DNA of 64,000 bases, taken from positions 434,001-498,000 of the forward strand of contig NZ_CP058988.1 in NCBI RefSeq assembly GCF_019278565.1. The letters run 5' to 3'. The notes beneath the pieces are model-generated. The model saw nothing but the letters and a program-made list of their open reading frames with translations. It was not told the origin of the DNA and did not search any database. This stretch comes from Cellulophaga sp. HaHa_2_95 (GTDB lineage: Bacteria > Bacteroidota > Bacteroidia > Flavobacteriales > Flavobacteriaceae). Position numbers and translations under genes: made by a program. Positions 13,901-21,668 of the stretch are shown one piece after another. Position 1 is the stretch's first letter. The number at the start of each line of letters is the position of its first letter.

Positions 13901-16900
13901 AACTACAGATGTAATATGTGTGGGAACTGCAACAGGAACGGCAACGTTTACAGTCGCTGATGCTACGTATACAGGTACCTATTCTTGGGAAGTATTTGAT
14001 GATAATGGTACCCCTACAAACTATTTAGATGATACCTCAGTGCAAACAGGTACTTCTGCAGATTTCACAGCAATAGCTTTACTTGCTGGTGGATACTATG
14101 TAACCTTCTCTCAAGATGGCGTGCCTACTTGTGATAATAGAGAGCCATTTAGTATTGCAGAACCTACAAATACTTTAGCAGCAGGTACTCCTATTGCATC
14201 GCCTATTACTTGTGTCCCAGGTAGCGATGGTAGTATTGAAATAGTTAATGTTACTGGCGGATGGGGTGGCTATGCGTACTATGTAAGTACTACAGCCAAT
14301 CCAGATCCAACAGATGCAAGCAACTATGTGGCTACTCCTAAGTTTGAAAACTTAACAGCAGGTACTTATGAAATTTGGGTGATTGATAGTCGTGGTTGTT
14401 CTTTACAATTAGCAGACATCACTTTAAGTGTACCAACTGCGATTACGGCAGACCTGCAATTAAACAATGAAAACTGTTCTAATTTTGAAGGAGAAGTACA
14501 AGTAATTAACCAAGCAGGTGGTCAAGGAACTAACTATAGCTACCAATTACAACGTTTTGATGGTACTGCTTATGTAAACGTAAGACCTATACAAACTACA
14601 GCTACCTTTAGCAACTTAGGAGCTGGAGAATATCAAGTAATCGTTAGTGATCAATGGGGTTGTTTTGCTCCAACTGCAAATGCTATTACACTATACGAAG
14701 AAATGGTGCCTTTAGCTACTATTGTCAAAGCTATCGATTGTACGGTAGATCCTGGTGGACAAATCACCATATCACAAACAGGAGGTAACGGACCTTTTAA
14801 CTATACAGGAACATTCCCTGACGGAACACCTTTAACAGCAAATACAGACGGAATCTTCTCTGCTCTAACACAGAACGGAACCTATTCTTTCACCATAACA
14901 GATGCAACATTATGTTCTGTAGCTATTAGTCAAACACTAGAAGCTGCCGTTCTTCCTGCAACACCAACTATTGATGCCTTTACCAACGTAACGTGTTTCA
15001 ATGCAGCAGACGGAACCATCTCTGTAAGTATTATAAATAATGGTTTTGATCCGTATACTTTCCAAATTACAAGTATGGACGGTGCCGTAGCCACGATTAA
15101 TCCAACAAGCACAACTAATACAAGTGCTGTATTTACAGGATTAGCAAATACTACAGGAACAGGATATGAAATTACAGTAACTGCTGCAAATAGTTGTACA
15201 ACAACAGTAACACAAACCATAGCACAACCTGCCATATTAGATGTGCCAGCACCAACTATTACGCAATTTGTTTGTGCTACAGGAAATGCAGATACTAATG
15301 CAACTATAGATCTTACCGGATTAGTAACTGGTGGTTCTAGTAACTATGTGCGTTACGTCTTTGTAAATGATGCTACTTCTGGTACACCAGTACAAGATGG
15401 TAGCAATGCACTATATACCGAAACAAATAGAGCTGGTGGTACCTATACCATTACAGTGTATGATGATATGGGTTGCTCAGATACAACCACAGCAACTATT
15501 AATGCTTTTGACGAATTATTAACTCCAACTATTACTACTGATGAAGCAATATCATGTGTAAATGCTGGTGAAGATATTACTATTAATGCTTTTGGTTCTT
15601 TAACCGATTCTAGTACGCCTGCTGGTCTTGCGAACTATGAATTTAGAGAATTACCAAATGCCTTTGGGACGTCCAATGTGTTTACTGATCTAGCCATTGG
15701 AAATCATGTTTTTGAAGTAAGAAACATAAACACCAATTGTGTGGTTACTATTTCTCATACTATAGAAAATCCAAATACATTTACCATAGCTACTCCAGTA
15801 ACTACAGATGTAATATGTGTGGGAACTGCAACAGGAACGGCAACGTTTACAGTCGCTGATGCTACGTATACAGGTACCTATTCTTGGGAAGTATTTGATG
15901 ATAATGGTACCCCTACAAACTATTTAGATGATACCTCAGTGCAAACAGGTACTTCTGCAGATTTCACAGCAATAGCTTTACTTGCTGGTGGATACTATGT
16001 AACCTTCTCTCAAGATGGCGTGCCTACTTGTGATAATAGAGAGCCATTTAGTATTGCAGAACCTACAAATGCTTTAGCGGCAGGTACTCCTATTGCATCG
16101 CCTATTACTTGTGTCCCAGGTAGCGATGGTAGTATTGAAATAGTTAATGTTACTGGCGGATGGGGTGGCTATGCGTACTATGTAAGTACTACAGCCAATC
16201 CAGATCCAACAGATGCAAGCAACTATGTAGCTACTCCTAAGTTTGAAAACTTAACAGCAGGTACTTATGAAATTTGGGTGATTGATAGTCGTGGTTGTTC
16301 TTTACAATTAGCAGACATCACTTTAAATGTACCAACTGCGATTACGGCAGACCTGCAATTAAACAATGAAAACTGTTCTAATTTTGAAGGAGAAGTACAA
16401 GTAATTAACCAAGCAGGTGGTCAAGGAACTAACTATAGCTACCAATTACAACGTTTTGATGGTACTGCTTATGTAAACGTAAGACCTATACAAACTACAG
16501 CTACCTTTAGCAACTTAGGAGCTGGAGAATATCAAGTAATCGTTAGTGATCAATGGGGTTGTTTTGCTCCAACTGCAAATGCTATTACACTATACGAAGA
16601 AATGGTGCCTTTAGCTACTATTGTCAAAGCTATCGATTGTACGGTAGATCCTGGTGGACAAATCACCATATCACAAACAGGGGGTAACGGACCTTTTAAC
16701 TATACAGGAACATTCCCTGACGGAACACCTTTAACAGCAAATACAGACGGAATCTTCTCTGCTCTAACACAGAACGGAACCTATTCTTTCACCATAACAG
16801 ATGCAACTCTATGTTCTGTAGCTATTAGTCAAACACTAGAAGCTGCCGTTCTTCCTGCAACACCAACTATTGATGCCTTTACCAACGTAACGTGCTTCAA

Positions 16901-19900
16901 TGCAGCAGACGGAACCATCTCTGTAAGTATCTTGGCAAATGGTTTTGATCCGTATACTTTCCAAATTACAAGTATGGATGGTGCAGTAGCTACGATTAAT
17001 CCAACAAGCACAACCAATACTAGTGCTGTATTTACAGGATTAGCCAATACTACAGGAACAGGATATGAAATTACGGTGACAGGTACCAATAGCTGTACAA
17101 CAACAATTACACAAACCATAGCACAACCTGCGGCTGCATTAGCTGCTGGAACGCCAACAGTATCTCAGTTTGATTGTACTACTGGAAACACAACGAACTA
17201 TGCAACTATAGATCTTACCGGATTAGTAACTGGTGGTTCTGGTAACTATGTACGTTACGTTTTTGTAAATGATGCTACTCCTGGTACACCAGTACAAGAT
17301 GGCAGCAATGCAGAATACACAGAAACGAACTTAGCGGGTGGTAATTATACCATTACGGTGTATGATGATATGGGTTGTTCAGATATAACCACAGCAACGA
17401 TCACTCCTTTTGTAGGAATAAATACGCCTACAGTAGTTATAGATAATACCGTAACCTGTAACGGTAATGATGAAGATATTACAGTAGGTGTGACCATCAC
17501 ACCAGCAACTGCATTACCTAATTTAACCTATGTGGTTTCCAGTGCTAACGGATATACTCAAACTGTAAATTCTACAAACAGTTCAGAACAGTTTACGGGA
17601 TTAGGAATAGGAAACTATACCATTACAGTTACCAATAATGATACAGGATGTTTTGTAAGCACAACACATAGTGTAAAAGATCCTAAAGTTATAGAAGTAA
17701 CTGCGGTAAAAGTTACCGATGAAACCTGTATCAATGATGGTGTAAATGGTGGTAGCTTTAACGTTACTATAGCCAACTATACAGGAGGCTATGATTACCA
17801 AGTATTCTTAAGTAATGGCACTGCATATTCTGGAATTTTATCAGGAAATACAGGTACCGCACTTGTTATTGATGATTTACCAGGAGGTAGTTATTATGTA
17901 CAGGTTACAGAAACAGATGCTACAAGTACCTTATGTGCTGATAATTCTAACGTAGTTACAATCAACGCACCTGAATTTCCTATTACAGCAGTAGTTAGTG
18001 AACAAGCTAATGTAAGTTGTGATAATGATAGGGGTAGTATTTTAGTAGATCCTTCAGGAGGAAAAGGGCCTTACACAATTACGATAGCTTCTGCTACACA
18101 AACATTTACACAAGTAGGTGTACAGGCGTATATCTTCACAGGCTTATCTGCTGGTAATTTTGCAATTACTATTACCGATGCCCTTGGTTGTGTTAATGAT
18201 ACCTATTCTCAAACACTAGTGCAACCAGCACCATTAGTAGCAGCCATTTCTGCAGATATTGCTTTGGAGTGTTATGGTGATGATACTGGTTTTGTAACTG
18301 CTACAGTTACTTCTGGCGGACTTGGAACTTTACAATATCGATTAAATACTTACGATCCAACAGGAACTATAATTGTAACCACTTCTGCAGCGCAGACGTC
18401 AAATACATTCTTAGGATTATTCTCAGGATTGTACAGCATATCTGTTTCTGATACAGTAAGATGTTTTACAGAAACACCTATTGCAACCATTACAGATCCT
18501 GTAGATGTTTTTGGTTCATTGACCATGACACAATCTATCACATGTGTTGATGATTTAGAATTATTATTAACAGCAAATGGAGGAACTGCACCGTACAGTT
18601 TCAGTACAGACGGTACTACGTTTACTGCCTTTAATAATGGTAATGAACATATTTTTAATGCCCTACCTTCTGGTAACGCAGGTGCAGGAACGTATAGATA
18701 CTATGTACAAGATTCATTTAACTGTACCTCAACACTTTCTAATGAAATACAAGCAGATCCTGTAGCGCCAATTACTATCGCTGTAGATGAAACTGCTGCA
18801 ACAATTAGTTGTAATGGTGATAGTTCTGCACAGTTAATTGCTAGAGCAAGTGGTGGACTAGGAAATTATTTCTATGAATTATTAGATAGTCCAGCAAGTA
18901 CCACACCGCTACAGGGACCTAATACTAATGGAATCTTTAGAAACTTAGCCGCTGGTAATTACTACATTAAAGTAACTAGTGAAGATTGTGAAGAAACCAC
19001 CACGGTAATTACTATAGCAGAACCAACGCCTTTAGTATATACAGATGATTATACTGCGGTAATTTGCGCGGGAGATACTAACGGATATATTAATGTTTCG
19101 TTAGCGGGCGGATCTGGTGATTATATCTATGCTATTTCTCCAAACTTAGCACAGTTTGATACTATCAATTCATTCACAGATTTAGCGCCAGGTACCTATA
19201 CGGTTATTGCGCAAGACAAAAACGGTTGTTTTGTACAAACAGAGTATACTATTACTGCGGCAACACCGATAGTTATAGATGCTACCCCTACAGGAGAAAC
19301 TTGTTTAGGTAGTGATGACGGTACCATAACTTTAATTCTTTCAGGTGGTACTGCTCCGTATAGTACACGATTAGAAAATACAAGTTTTGTTGCAGATATA
19401 ATCAGTTATACTGATTTACCTTCTGGAATGCATACCGTGTATGTCCTAGATGATTTAGGTTGTGAAACAAGTATTGAGGTGACCATTGCTGAAGGTGTAA
19501 ACCTAGAAGCAACTGTACTTCCTGTATATGAATGTACTGGAGATACTCCAACTAATTATTTAGCAGTAACACATGAAGATACAAGTGTAGAAGGTTTAGC
19601 CTTATATCAATTAGACGATGAAAATTCTGCTGATGTACGTTTGGAGCCTAATTTCACGAATATCGCTCCTGGAGCCCATACATTGATTATCTCCTTAAAT
19701 GGTTGTATAGAAATAATACCATTTACAATAGCAGACTTTGATCCGCTAGTATTGAGTTTAGAAAATAATAATATCAATGAAATTACAGCAATTGCTGCTG
19801 GTGGAGATGGTAATTATACCTTCTATTTTGGTGATAAAAACAATGAAGAAGACAATACAATGTACATCAATGAATCAGGTACATACACTGTAACTGTTGT

Positions 19901-20219
19901 AGATGGTAATGGTTGTGAGGCCCTTGCAAGTATTGAAATGGAATTTATAGATATTGAAGTTCCAAACTTCTTTACACCAAATAATGATTTACAAAATGAT
20001 ACCTGGATTCCTGAAAATTTAGAAGGCTTCCCTAATATACTAATGATCATTTTTGACCGTTATGGTAGAGAGGTTTATAGAATGGGTGCAAACGACCCAG
20101 GATGGGATGGCCTTTACCAAAACACTGAGCTCCCAACAGGTGATTATTGGTACATAATAAAGTTACAAGGTGAAAACGATGAAAGAGAATTTGTCGGACA
20201 TTTTACCCTGTATAGATAA
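1956..20219 (+). CDS. sprB: SprB-type giant gliding-motility adhesin with T9SS type B C-terminal domain
   Basis: 6087 aa, close to the size of F. johnsoniae SprB (about 6500 aa). The N-terminus is a signal peptide (MKTLFQRKSLILLALLSFAG, probable cleavage after FGYSQ). A unique N-terminal region of ~400 aa follows, then a DUF11-like domain (about 405-515, GDNLKYILSFENVGNDDATS). Most of the rest is dozens of SprB repeats of 70-90 aa, with the pattern DVTCFGGNDGAI ... PYRYSIDNG ... LAAGTYQVLVQDAxxC; paired Cys may form one disulfide per repeat. The last ~90 aa (VPNFFTPNNDLQNDTW ... DRYGREVYR ... GWDG ... PTGDYWYII) match the gliding-motility-associated CHU_C / T9SS type B sorting domain. SprB is moved along the cell surface by the gliding motor. 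The next gene is sprF, as in Flavobacterium, which supports the name. Two internal tandem duplications are listed separately. Confidence 0.88.
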   Translation: MKTLFQRKSLILLALLSFAGATQFGYSQEYTPFTRTYPSGDNFRYQNNIKGDLIFIANNIVNRDGGTNATEPEDAYNNQNLRVNSNPPSNYYNTETGGFYNYNDFKDMQYIDVDNDTSTFSSSSASLDFPEVDCNLIRYAALYWSATYPSEQASQTLGTNRQNDFNSVKLKIPGGSYVDITADEVLYDGFTAADNQNRDNSPYACYAEITDLLTPMADPTGEYTVANVRSVTGSLSGGAAGGWTLVIVYENPTLSGKLITTFDGFARVNSGNPNVDINYSGFKTIPSGPVNANIGAAALEGDYSITGDRLRIREKTSDPFTTISNGANPSNNFFNSNISSNGTVTTNRNPNSINTLGYDTDIFKLTNSGNSIIDNDATQATFRFTSNGDQYYPFFNSFNIEIIEPKIILEKKVTNLAETVDLTGSGVNLGDNLKYILSFENVGNDDATSYTIRDVLPQNVTLNEAALSASGNLPPGVTYIFDAATRTIVFTIPDNLVVEGAPVASIRMQVKVAENCFDFVNACTNQIQNLAYSTYQGVDNDNVITDDPSVTDFDSCGFITPGATNFLLDDLSDCDFSRTVQLCGDNVLLDAGDNFDDYIWYRDINENNVIDLGVDTVLNDGNPDGDLSTLTVTEPGIYIVDKIVADPCKGFQEIITVEFFGTTQTNPIIDFFNDRNGDADITNDIQGEILRCSIDGEYLANIFLCGSTDTELIQVNIPDAVSLEWQELNSSCTSSDPSCPNKGNSCYSTVATGNAFTLTDTGDYRLVINYLNGCSSRYYFSAFKNDLPVNTTSTDIFCDTDGNITVTNLGSGYGFELINLDTNSIQVPFSANNGNSFDIAVAGNYRVDIRQLDASGNPIANSCEFQSQEIGIRDRDFTVNLSTTPENCYALGTITIQTLNVRANYSYDLRFNDGTTHAYGTGTRVNLVTAETTNNYTFNNLNPDDYTVIVTTQDGCTSTQNITVTKIDDLRLTAALTANIGCTAGTITLTPQGGFPNPEYSYAIWSVNGVDLYSTLGDVPASEYTTDPIFKFGYRDTDDDGIDEYFAGEEGTYEFIVVDANNCFIASNSVTIEDLGNMTIGITDDFPVTCSGNNDASITITTTNGVGPFQYSIDAGATYQDTASFVGLAAGTYDIVVSDDSGCTVTTTHTITETATLSASAGVSRDVTCDPAGAEVRITNVVGGQAPYTYSFNGGTTFGTASTAILPPGNYNTVVVKDALGCEFAMDVYVEDYPVEPVITPVVDYNCDGSGNITVNSDISTYNYTYAIDGVLNTPDADLNIFSDIAAGTYKITTNYTSQTPPTPSLLLVENFGSGSTTSSTNTVGYTYENQTGNAPGDSNSNIDDYEYTVTSQLVAPYGSWINPIDHTTGTRTGNGRYLVINVGTPATGQVIYTKTINDIIPNQPLRVSLWILNLLKSTSSGLDPNLIIEVQETGTGTPVQTIYTGDIAKNTGASDWTEFSVDLNPGSNTTLEFVIRTDKVGNDGNDVAIDDIEIFQIPEVCELFVENLVTVEDDRAFEANYLSSTNVTCFGDTNGTITFEVVNFDPTTGFEYTTDGVNYTTSLVSPVTTPQVLGAGVATIDIRKVDDVTCVQQITRTITQPSAVNTTAVISNPFTCSNTGATISANATGGTPTYLYQLEDTAGTIIGTYDYATNGANKIFTNVTAGDYIVRARDNSGCEDPINTAITITAPTALTFTATPSVCYSGASDGTITVNASGGNGGLLFSINNGPFVAPTPTTASSYVFNNLASGTYIINVKDELGCTTTPQNITIAPELSVTASANAITTCGTSTDITITATGGDANYVYAIVADGVTPLASDFTITNPIAIAAAGDYDVYVRDHAGATGFCFDMFDITIIKNAPIAITETLTDVTCFGGNDGAIALAVTGGNAPYRYSIDNGTSYQTISSNFPNLAAGTYQVLVQDADLCTQPLSVVINEPNAITAEAVQTKDYTCLPAGEAEITVGSITPTAGGSGNYQYSINGGTWTASTTGGTVFTGLTDGTYTIRVRDAAATTCVVTLSDVIIDPLPIAPALTSSVTYNCEGTGNITISPFDASYTYSIDGAAPQTGATANVFNTIAAGNHTIEVNYGNECTTQIIVNVASGRAFTASISTPININCFGESNGGFTINASNFGTGGFEYSLDGTNFVGPFTSAESVTGLTAQNYSITVRDVSSPTTCTIPLTQNLTQPNAITATASITTPFTCANTGATITAVANGGTPTYTYQLETNVGAIIRAYQPTATFNNVPANASGENYVVRILDSRNCTNVTLPAVTVEAPEVPTFTATPTACYSGASDGEIVVDVTGGNGNLVFSIDNGPFVAPTPTTAFTYTFTNLASGDHIINIQDGYGCSAATQTITINPELSVTASANAITTCGTSTDVTITATGGDANYVYAIVADGVTPLASDFTITNPIAIAAAGDYDVYVRDHAGATGFCFDMFDITIIKNAPIAITETLTDVTCFGGNDGAIALAVTGGNAPYRYSIDNGTSYQTISSNFPNLAAGTYQVLVQDADLCTQPLSVVINEPNAITAEAVQTKDYTCLPAGEAEITVGSITPTAGGSGNYQYSINGGTWTASTTGGTVFTGLTDGTYTIRVRDAAATTCVVTLSDVIIDPLPIAPTLTSSVTYNCEGTGNITISPFDASYTYSIDGATPQTGATANVFNTIAAGNHTIEVNYGNECTTQIIVNVASGRAFTASISTPININCFGESNGAFTINASNFGTAGFEYSLDGTNFVGPFTSAETVTGLTAQNYSITVRDFNSPTTCTIPLTQNLTQPNAITATASITTPFTCANTGATITAVANGGTPTYTYQLETNSGSVIRGYQPTATFNNVPANASGENYVVRILDSRNCTNVTLPAVTVDAPEVPTFTTTPTACYSGANDGTIQVDITSIPGNENFQFSINGGAWITPSPVSATTYTFTGLANGSYTIDVKDGYGCDALQETVVLSPQLVVTTTVVDVSSCNDGSITVNATGGNGTLVYAIVPANTDPTGLYTTTNNLTVTNAMATANPAGYDVYVLDNNGVSSLCSYTEEDIIVNTAATLTISGTPTDPECYDGLGSIDALAAGGNMPYTYALTDLSPADGIDYSVSYSNINTTTNAFSGIGVGDYEITITDANGCAVTSATITINNAVEITADIAPILPADCVGSSPNDYGFEFQNLITPTATLVEYSFDNGSTWNTDGVEQRNLASGTTVYPSIRVTLASGTICQKDFPRYIIPYPLDDLDISISAIVVDCNDLQVTVQGTAGSAPYEYAYSEDPSTFNPATATWVPGSSTQIIATVPTPVTPGHGNYTWLGLTPGRTYVFYVRDATGCVRQSLENVNDLVAPLPIDISIASSPTCFGASTGEITYTLNPSTPNTHMRWEFYELGNPTPIEVSGGGAVAANIIYNNTITLSTLPQGEYYIEVQQSDGTTDSCRGGSENVLIDQLRELTATATPTRDISCNLPGLITVSNITGGGGAPYTFDVTGPAGFTAVTGLTSNPIQIPVNSPAGDYTVTLNDQYGCPVTLAPVTLGLSPNPTIAVTQDNCAAPISIIATGTSAAGNLRYAIVAAGDPMPTNYLDNNGLFTNVTPGTYDVYVIDGNGCTEVEPAYIVNPVLSAKAELTKLLDCTGTPDATITIEALTGSGNYDYSISGAATVTQTTLTSPFAYDASVAGDYVITIYDTATPNSTNCNRVFTVNVPVRVEPVINATAATPITCIGDNDGTITISAVDNGTGPYTFEITALDGVATSITPTSFTNTTAEFTGLVPTTTADGYVVTVTGDATTNACTTDSAAILIAEPAAVVVTIDPLVDVVQFTCTPSTNTENNASITVNSVTGGSNNFVRYVFVNDATPGTPVQDGSNASYIETNRAGGTYTISVYDDNGCIGTAAATIDAFDELLTADAIISSAITCSPGNDGEVTINVTSTTNDVSKFEYSIDNGATWQTSISHTNPEIFIGLGVGTHNFLVRHTDTDCELFTSINITDPNTFTIATPVTTDVICVGTATGTATFTVADATYTGTYSWEVFDDNGTPTNYLDDTSVQTGTSADFTAIALLAGGYYVTFSQDGVPTCDNREPFSIAEPTNTLAAGTPIASPITCVPGSDGSIEIVNVTGGWGGYAYYVSTTANPDPTDASNYVATPKFENLTAGTYEIWVIDSRGCSLQLADITLSVPTAITADLQLNNENCSNFEGEVQVINQAGGQGTNYSYQLQRFDGTAYVNVRPIQTTATFSNLGAGEYQVIVSDQWGCFAPTANAITLYEEMVPLATIVKAIDCTVDPGGQITISQTGGNGPFNYTGTFPDGTPLTANTDGIFSALTQNGTYSFTITDATLCSVAISQTLEAAVLPATPTIDAFTNVTCFNAADGTISVSIINNGFDPYTFQITSMDGAVATINPTSTTNTSAVFTGLANTTGTGYEITVTAANSCTTTVTQTIAQPAILDVPAPTITQFVCATGNADTNATIDLTGLVTGGSSNYVRYVFVNDATSGTPVQDGSNALYTETNRAGGTYTITVYDDMGCSDTTTATINAFDELLTPTITTDEAISCVNAGEDITINAFGSLTDSSTPAGLANYEFRELPNAFGTSNVFTDLAIGNHVFEVRNINTNCVVTISHTIENPNTFTIATPVTTDVICVGTATGTATFTVADATYTGTYSWEVFDDNGTPTNYLDDTSVQTGTSADFTAIALLAGGYYVTFSQDGVPTCDNREPFSIAEPTNALAAGTPIASPITCVPGSDGSIEIVNVTGGWGGYAYYVSTTANPDPTDASNYVATPKFENLTAGTYEIWVIDSRGCSLQLADITLNVPTAITADLQLNNENCSNFEGEVQVINQAGGQGTNYSYQLQRFDGTAYVNVRPIQTTATFSNLGAGEYQVIVSDQWGCFAPTANAITLYEEMVPLATIVKAIDCTVDPGGQITISQTGGNGPFNYTGTFPDGTPLTANTDGIFSALTQNGTYSFTITDATLCSVAISQTLEAAVLPATPTIDAFTNVTCFNAADGTISVSILANGFDPYTFQITSMDGAVATINPTSTTNTSAVFTGLANTTGTGYEITVTGTNSCTTTITQTIAQPAAALAAGTPTVSQFDCTTGNTTNYATIDLTGLVTGGSGNYVRYVFVNDATPGTPVQDGSNAEYTETNLAGGNYTITVYDDMGCSDITTATITPFVGINTPTVVIDNTVTCNGNDEDITVGVTITPATALPNLTYVVSSANGYTQTVNSTNSSEQFTGLGIGNYTITVTNNDTGCFVSTTHSVKDPKVIEVTAVKVTDETCINDGVNGGSFNVTIANYTGGYDYQVFLSNGTAYSGILSGNTGTALVIDDLPGGSYYVQVTETDATSTLCADNSNVVTINAPEFPITAVVSEQANVSCDNDRGSILVDPSGGKGPYTITIASATQTFTQVGVQAYIFTGLSAGNFAITITDALGCVNDTYSQTLVQPAPLVAAISADIALECYGDDTGFVTATVTSGGLGTLQYRLNTYDPTGTIIVTTSAAQTSNTFLGLFSGLYSISVSDTVRCFTETPIATITDPVDVFGSLTMTQSITCVDDLELLLTANGGTAPYSFSTDGTTFTAFNNGNEHIFNALPSGNAGAGTYRYYVQDSFNCTSTLSNEIQADPVAPITIAVDETAATISCNGDSSAQLIARASGGLGNYFYELLDSPASTTPLQGPNTNGIFRNLAAGNYYIKVTSEDCEETTTVITIAEPTPLVYTDDYTAVICAGDTNGYINVSLAGGSGDYIYAISPNLAQFDTINSFTDLAPGTYTVIAQDKNGCFVQTEYTITAATPIVIDATPTGETCLGSDDGTITLILSGGTAPYSTRLENTSFVADIISYTDLPSGMHTVYVLDDLGCETSIEVTIAEGVNLEATVLPVYECTGDTPTNYLAVTHEDTSVEGLALYQLDDENSADVRLEPNFTNIAPGAHTLIISLNGCIEIIPFTIADFDPLVLSLENNNINEITAIAAGGDGNYTFYFGDKNNEEDNTMYINESGTYTVTVVDGNGCEALASIEMEFIDIEVPNFFTPNNDLQNDTWIPENLEGFPNILMIIFDRYGREVYRMGANDPGWDGLYQNTELPTGDYWYIIKLQGENDEREFVGHFTLYR
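7281..10808 (+). repeat. 1764-bp (588-codon) in-frame tandem duplication inside sprB
   Basis: Copy 1 begins at 7281 and copy 2 at 9045, an exact 1764 bp offset that keeps the frame. The first ~1 kb of each copy differs at only a few positions (for example gatatt/gatgtt and ccagca/ccaaca), while the rest is more diverged. The segment just before 7281 and the one after 10809 look like older, more diverged relatives, so the region grew by repeated duplication. Each copy carries about seven SprB repeats. Confidence 0.93.
13874..17126 (+). repeat. 1899-bp (633-codon) in-frame tandem duplication inside sprB
   Basis: A block starting near 13874 recurs from 15773 at an offset of 1899 bp. About 1.35 kb (13874-15227 and 15773-17126) is nearly identical, with isolated substitutions such as ACT/GCT in the codon after EPTN. 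The two copies encode the same series of SprB repeats, from TFTIATPVTTDVICVG through to the TTxTQTIAQPA segment. The offset preserves the reading frame. Confidence 0.93.
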
Positions 20220-20239
20220 AAAATTAACCTACAAGTGCA

Positions 20240-21190
20240 ATGAAAAAAATTGGAATTACTTTAGTGCTCTGTTTGTGCAGCTTATTTGCAAAAAGCCAAG
20301 AGTTAAACTCACCTCAACTCTCGCAGTATTTAGCAGACAATCCGTTTGTGCTATCACCTACCTATGCAGGTATTGGTGATCACGTAAAAATACGTATCAA
20401 CGGACTTACACAGTGGGTGGGTATTGAAGATGCCCCAGATACACAATCTTTAGCGGCAGATATGCGTATTGGTAATAGATCTGGTGTAGGTATCTTTTTA
20501 TACAACGATAGAAATGGTTATACCAAACAACAGGGGGCACGACTTTCTTTTGCGCACCATTTAACTTTAGACAGGTATGATGATGAATTTTTATCTTTCG
20601 GTTTATCGTATAACTTTAATCAATTTAGAATAGACATTCAAGAATTTGTTAATGCAGGTGGTGATCCCGGTGTTACAGATGATAGATCTACAGCAAACCA
20701 TAACTTTGATGTTGGAGTATTGTATAGAAAAGATAAATTCTATGCTAGTTTAAATGCATCTAACATTTTAGATAAAGATTTATCTGGGTTTAATATTAAC
20801 TATGAGCCAAATCGTTTAAGAAATTATTATTTATATACAGGCTACAGATATAAGAAAAGTAAGAATAGTGATCTTGAAATAGAACCTTCTATTTTATATA
20901 AAATGTTTGAAAGTGATGGCCGTTCTGAAACGGATATGAACTTAAAATTTAGATTTTATCAATATGAAGATTACTACTATGCAGGAATCAACTATCGTTT
21001 TTTAAATGATCAGATTGGTAAACCTTTATACATAGCTCCTATTGTGGGTCTTAAAAAGAACAATTTATACTTTGGATATTCTTACCAAATACAATTAAAT
21101 GAAATAACGAATTATAGTACCGGTACACACGTAGTTACTTTAGGAGTAGATTTATTCCAAGGATTGAGTAATTGTAGATGTACATATTAA
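20240..21190 (+). CDS. sprF: type IX secretion system membrane protein, PorP/SprF family
   Basis: 316 aa. It begins with a signal peptide (MKKIGITLVLCLCSLFAKSQ) and reads as an outer-membrane barrel: QLSQYLADNPFVLSPTYAGIGDHVKIRI, then NGLTQWVGIEDAPDTQSLAAD and alternating amphipathic strands to an aromatic end. These are hallmarks of the PorP/SprF family (TIGR03519). It starts 20 bp after the adhesin stop codon, so the two are almost surely co-transcribed. In F. johnsoniae SprF is needed to bring SprB to the surface, and each type B adhesin tends to have its own SprF-like partner. That role is inferred here from family and position. Confidence 0.9.
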   Translation: MKKIGITLVLCLCSLFAKSQELNSPQLSQYLADNPFVLSPTYAGIGDHVKIRINGLTQWVGIEDAPDTQSLAADMRIGNRSGVGIFLYNDRNGYTKQQGARLSFAHHLTLDRYDDEFLSFGLSYNFNQFRIDIQEFVNAGGDPGVTDDRSTANHNFDVGVLYRKDKFYASLNASNILDKDLSGFNINYEPNRLRNYYLYTGYRYKKSKNSDLEIEPSILYKMFESDGRSETDMNLKFRFYQYEDYYYAGINYRFLNDQIGKPLYIAPIVGLKKNNLYFGYSYQIQLNEITNYSTGTHVVTLGVDLFQGLSNCRCTY

Positions 21191-21251
21191 CATGCTAAAA
21201 CCTTATTTTTAGAACTACAAGTTTTAAATTTACCAAAAATTATACAGACAG

Positions 21252-21608
21252 GTGGGTAAAATAAGTGTTAGTAATATTAGAGTGTACGCCTATCATGGGT
21301 GTCTAAAAGAAGAAAGTATCAACGGTAGTGATTATCGGGTAGATGTAGAAGTGGAAGCAGATTTAGCGAAAGCATCACTTTCCGATCATTTAAAAGATAC
21401 GGTAGATTATGTGTTGATCAATTATATTGTGAAAGAAGAAATGGCCATAAAGTCAAAACTTTTAGAACATGTAGCCAAACGTATTCTAGATCGAATTTTT
21501 AAAGAATGTAGTACAGTAGATTCTGGTAATGTTACGGTATCTAAAATTAACCCTCCAATTAACGGAGATGTTGAAATGGTTTCGATAAACTTACAATTAA
21601 GTCGATGA
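21252..21608 (+). CDS. folB: dihydroneopterin aldolase
   Basis: 118 aa, full length for FolB. It starts with GTG; the first residues, GKISVSNIRVYAYHGCLKEE, match the family N-terminus with the conserved YAYHG. The DTVDYVLINYIV segment and the ILDRIF / SKINPPINGDVEMVSINL end also fit the family. FolB cleaves 7,8-dihydroneopterin to 6-hydroxymethyl-dihydropterin and glycolaldehyde in folate synthesis. It follows sprF by 61 bp with no clear terminator between them, so read-through is possible, though the functions are unrelated. Confidence 0.9.
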   Translation: MGKISVSNIRVYAYHGCLKEESINGSDYRVDVEVEADLAKASLSDHLKDTVDYVLINYIVKEEMAIKSKLLEHVAKRILDRIFKECSTVDSGNVTVSKINPPINGDVEMVSINLQLSR

Positions 21609-21648
21609 ACTACACTCTTAACCGATAGGATTACGCATTAAATATTCA

Positions 21649-21656
21649 GACATTTG
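21649..21656 (+). promoter_or_regulatory. possible -7 box for the tRNA-Cys-like gene
   Basis: GACATTTG differs by one base from the Bacteroidota TAnnTTTG box. It ends 13 nt before the tRNA-like gene, the same spacing as the TAAATTTG box before the normal tRNA-Cys. I see no good -33 TTG at the usual distance. Confidence 0.4.
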
Positions 21657-21668
21657 TACCACAGTTAT

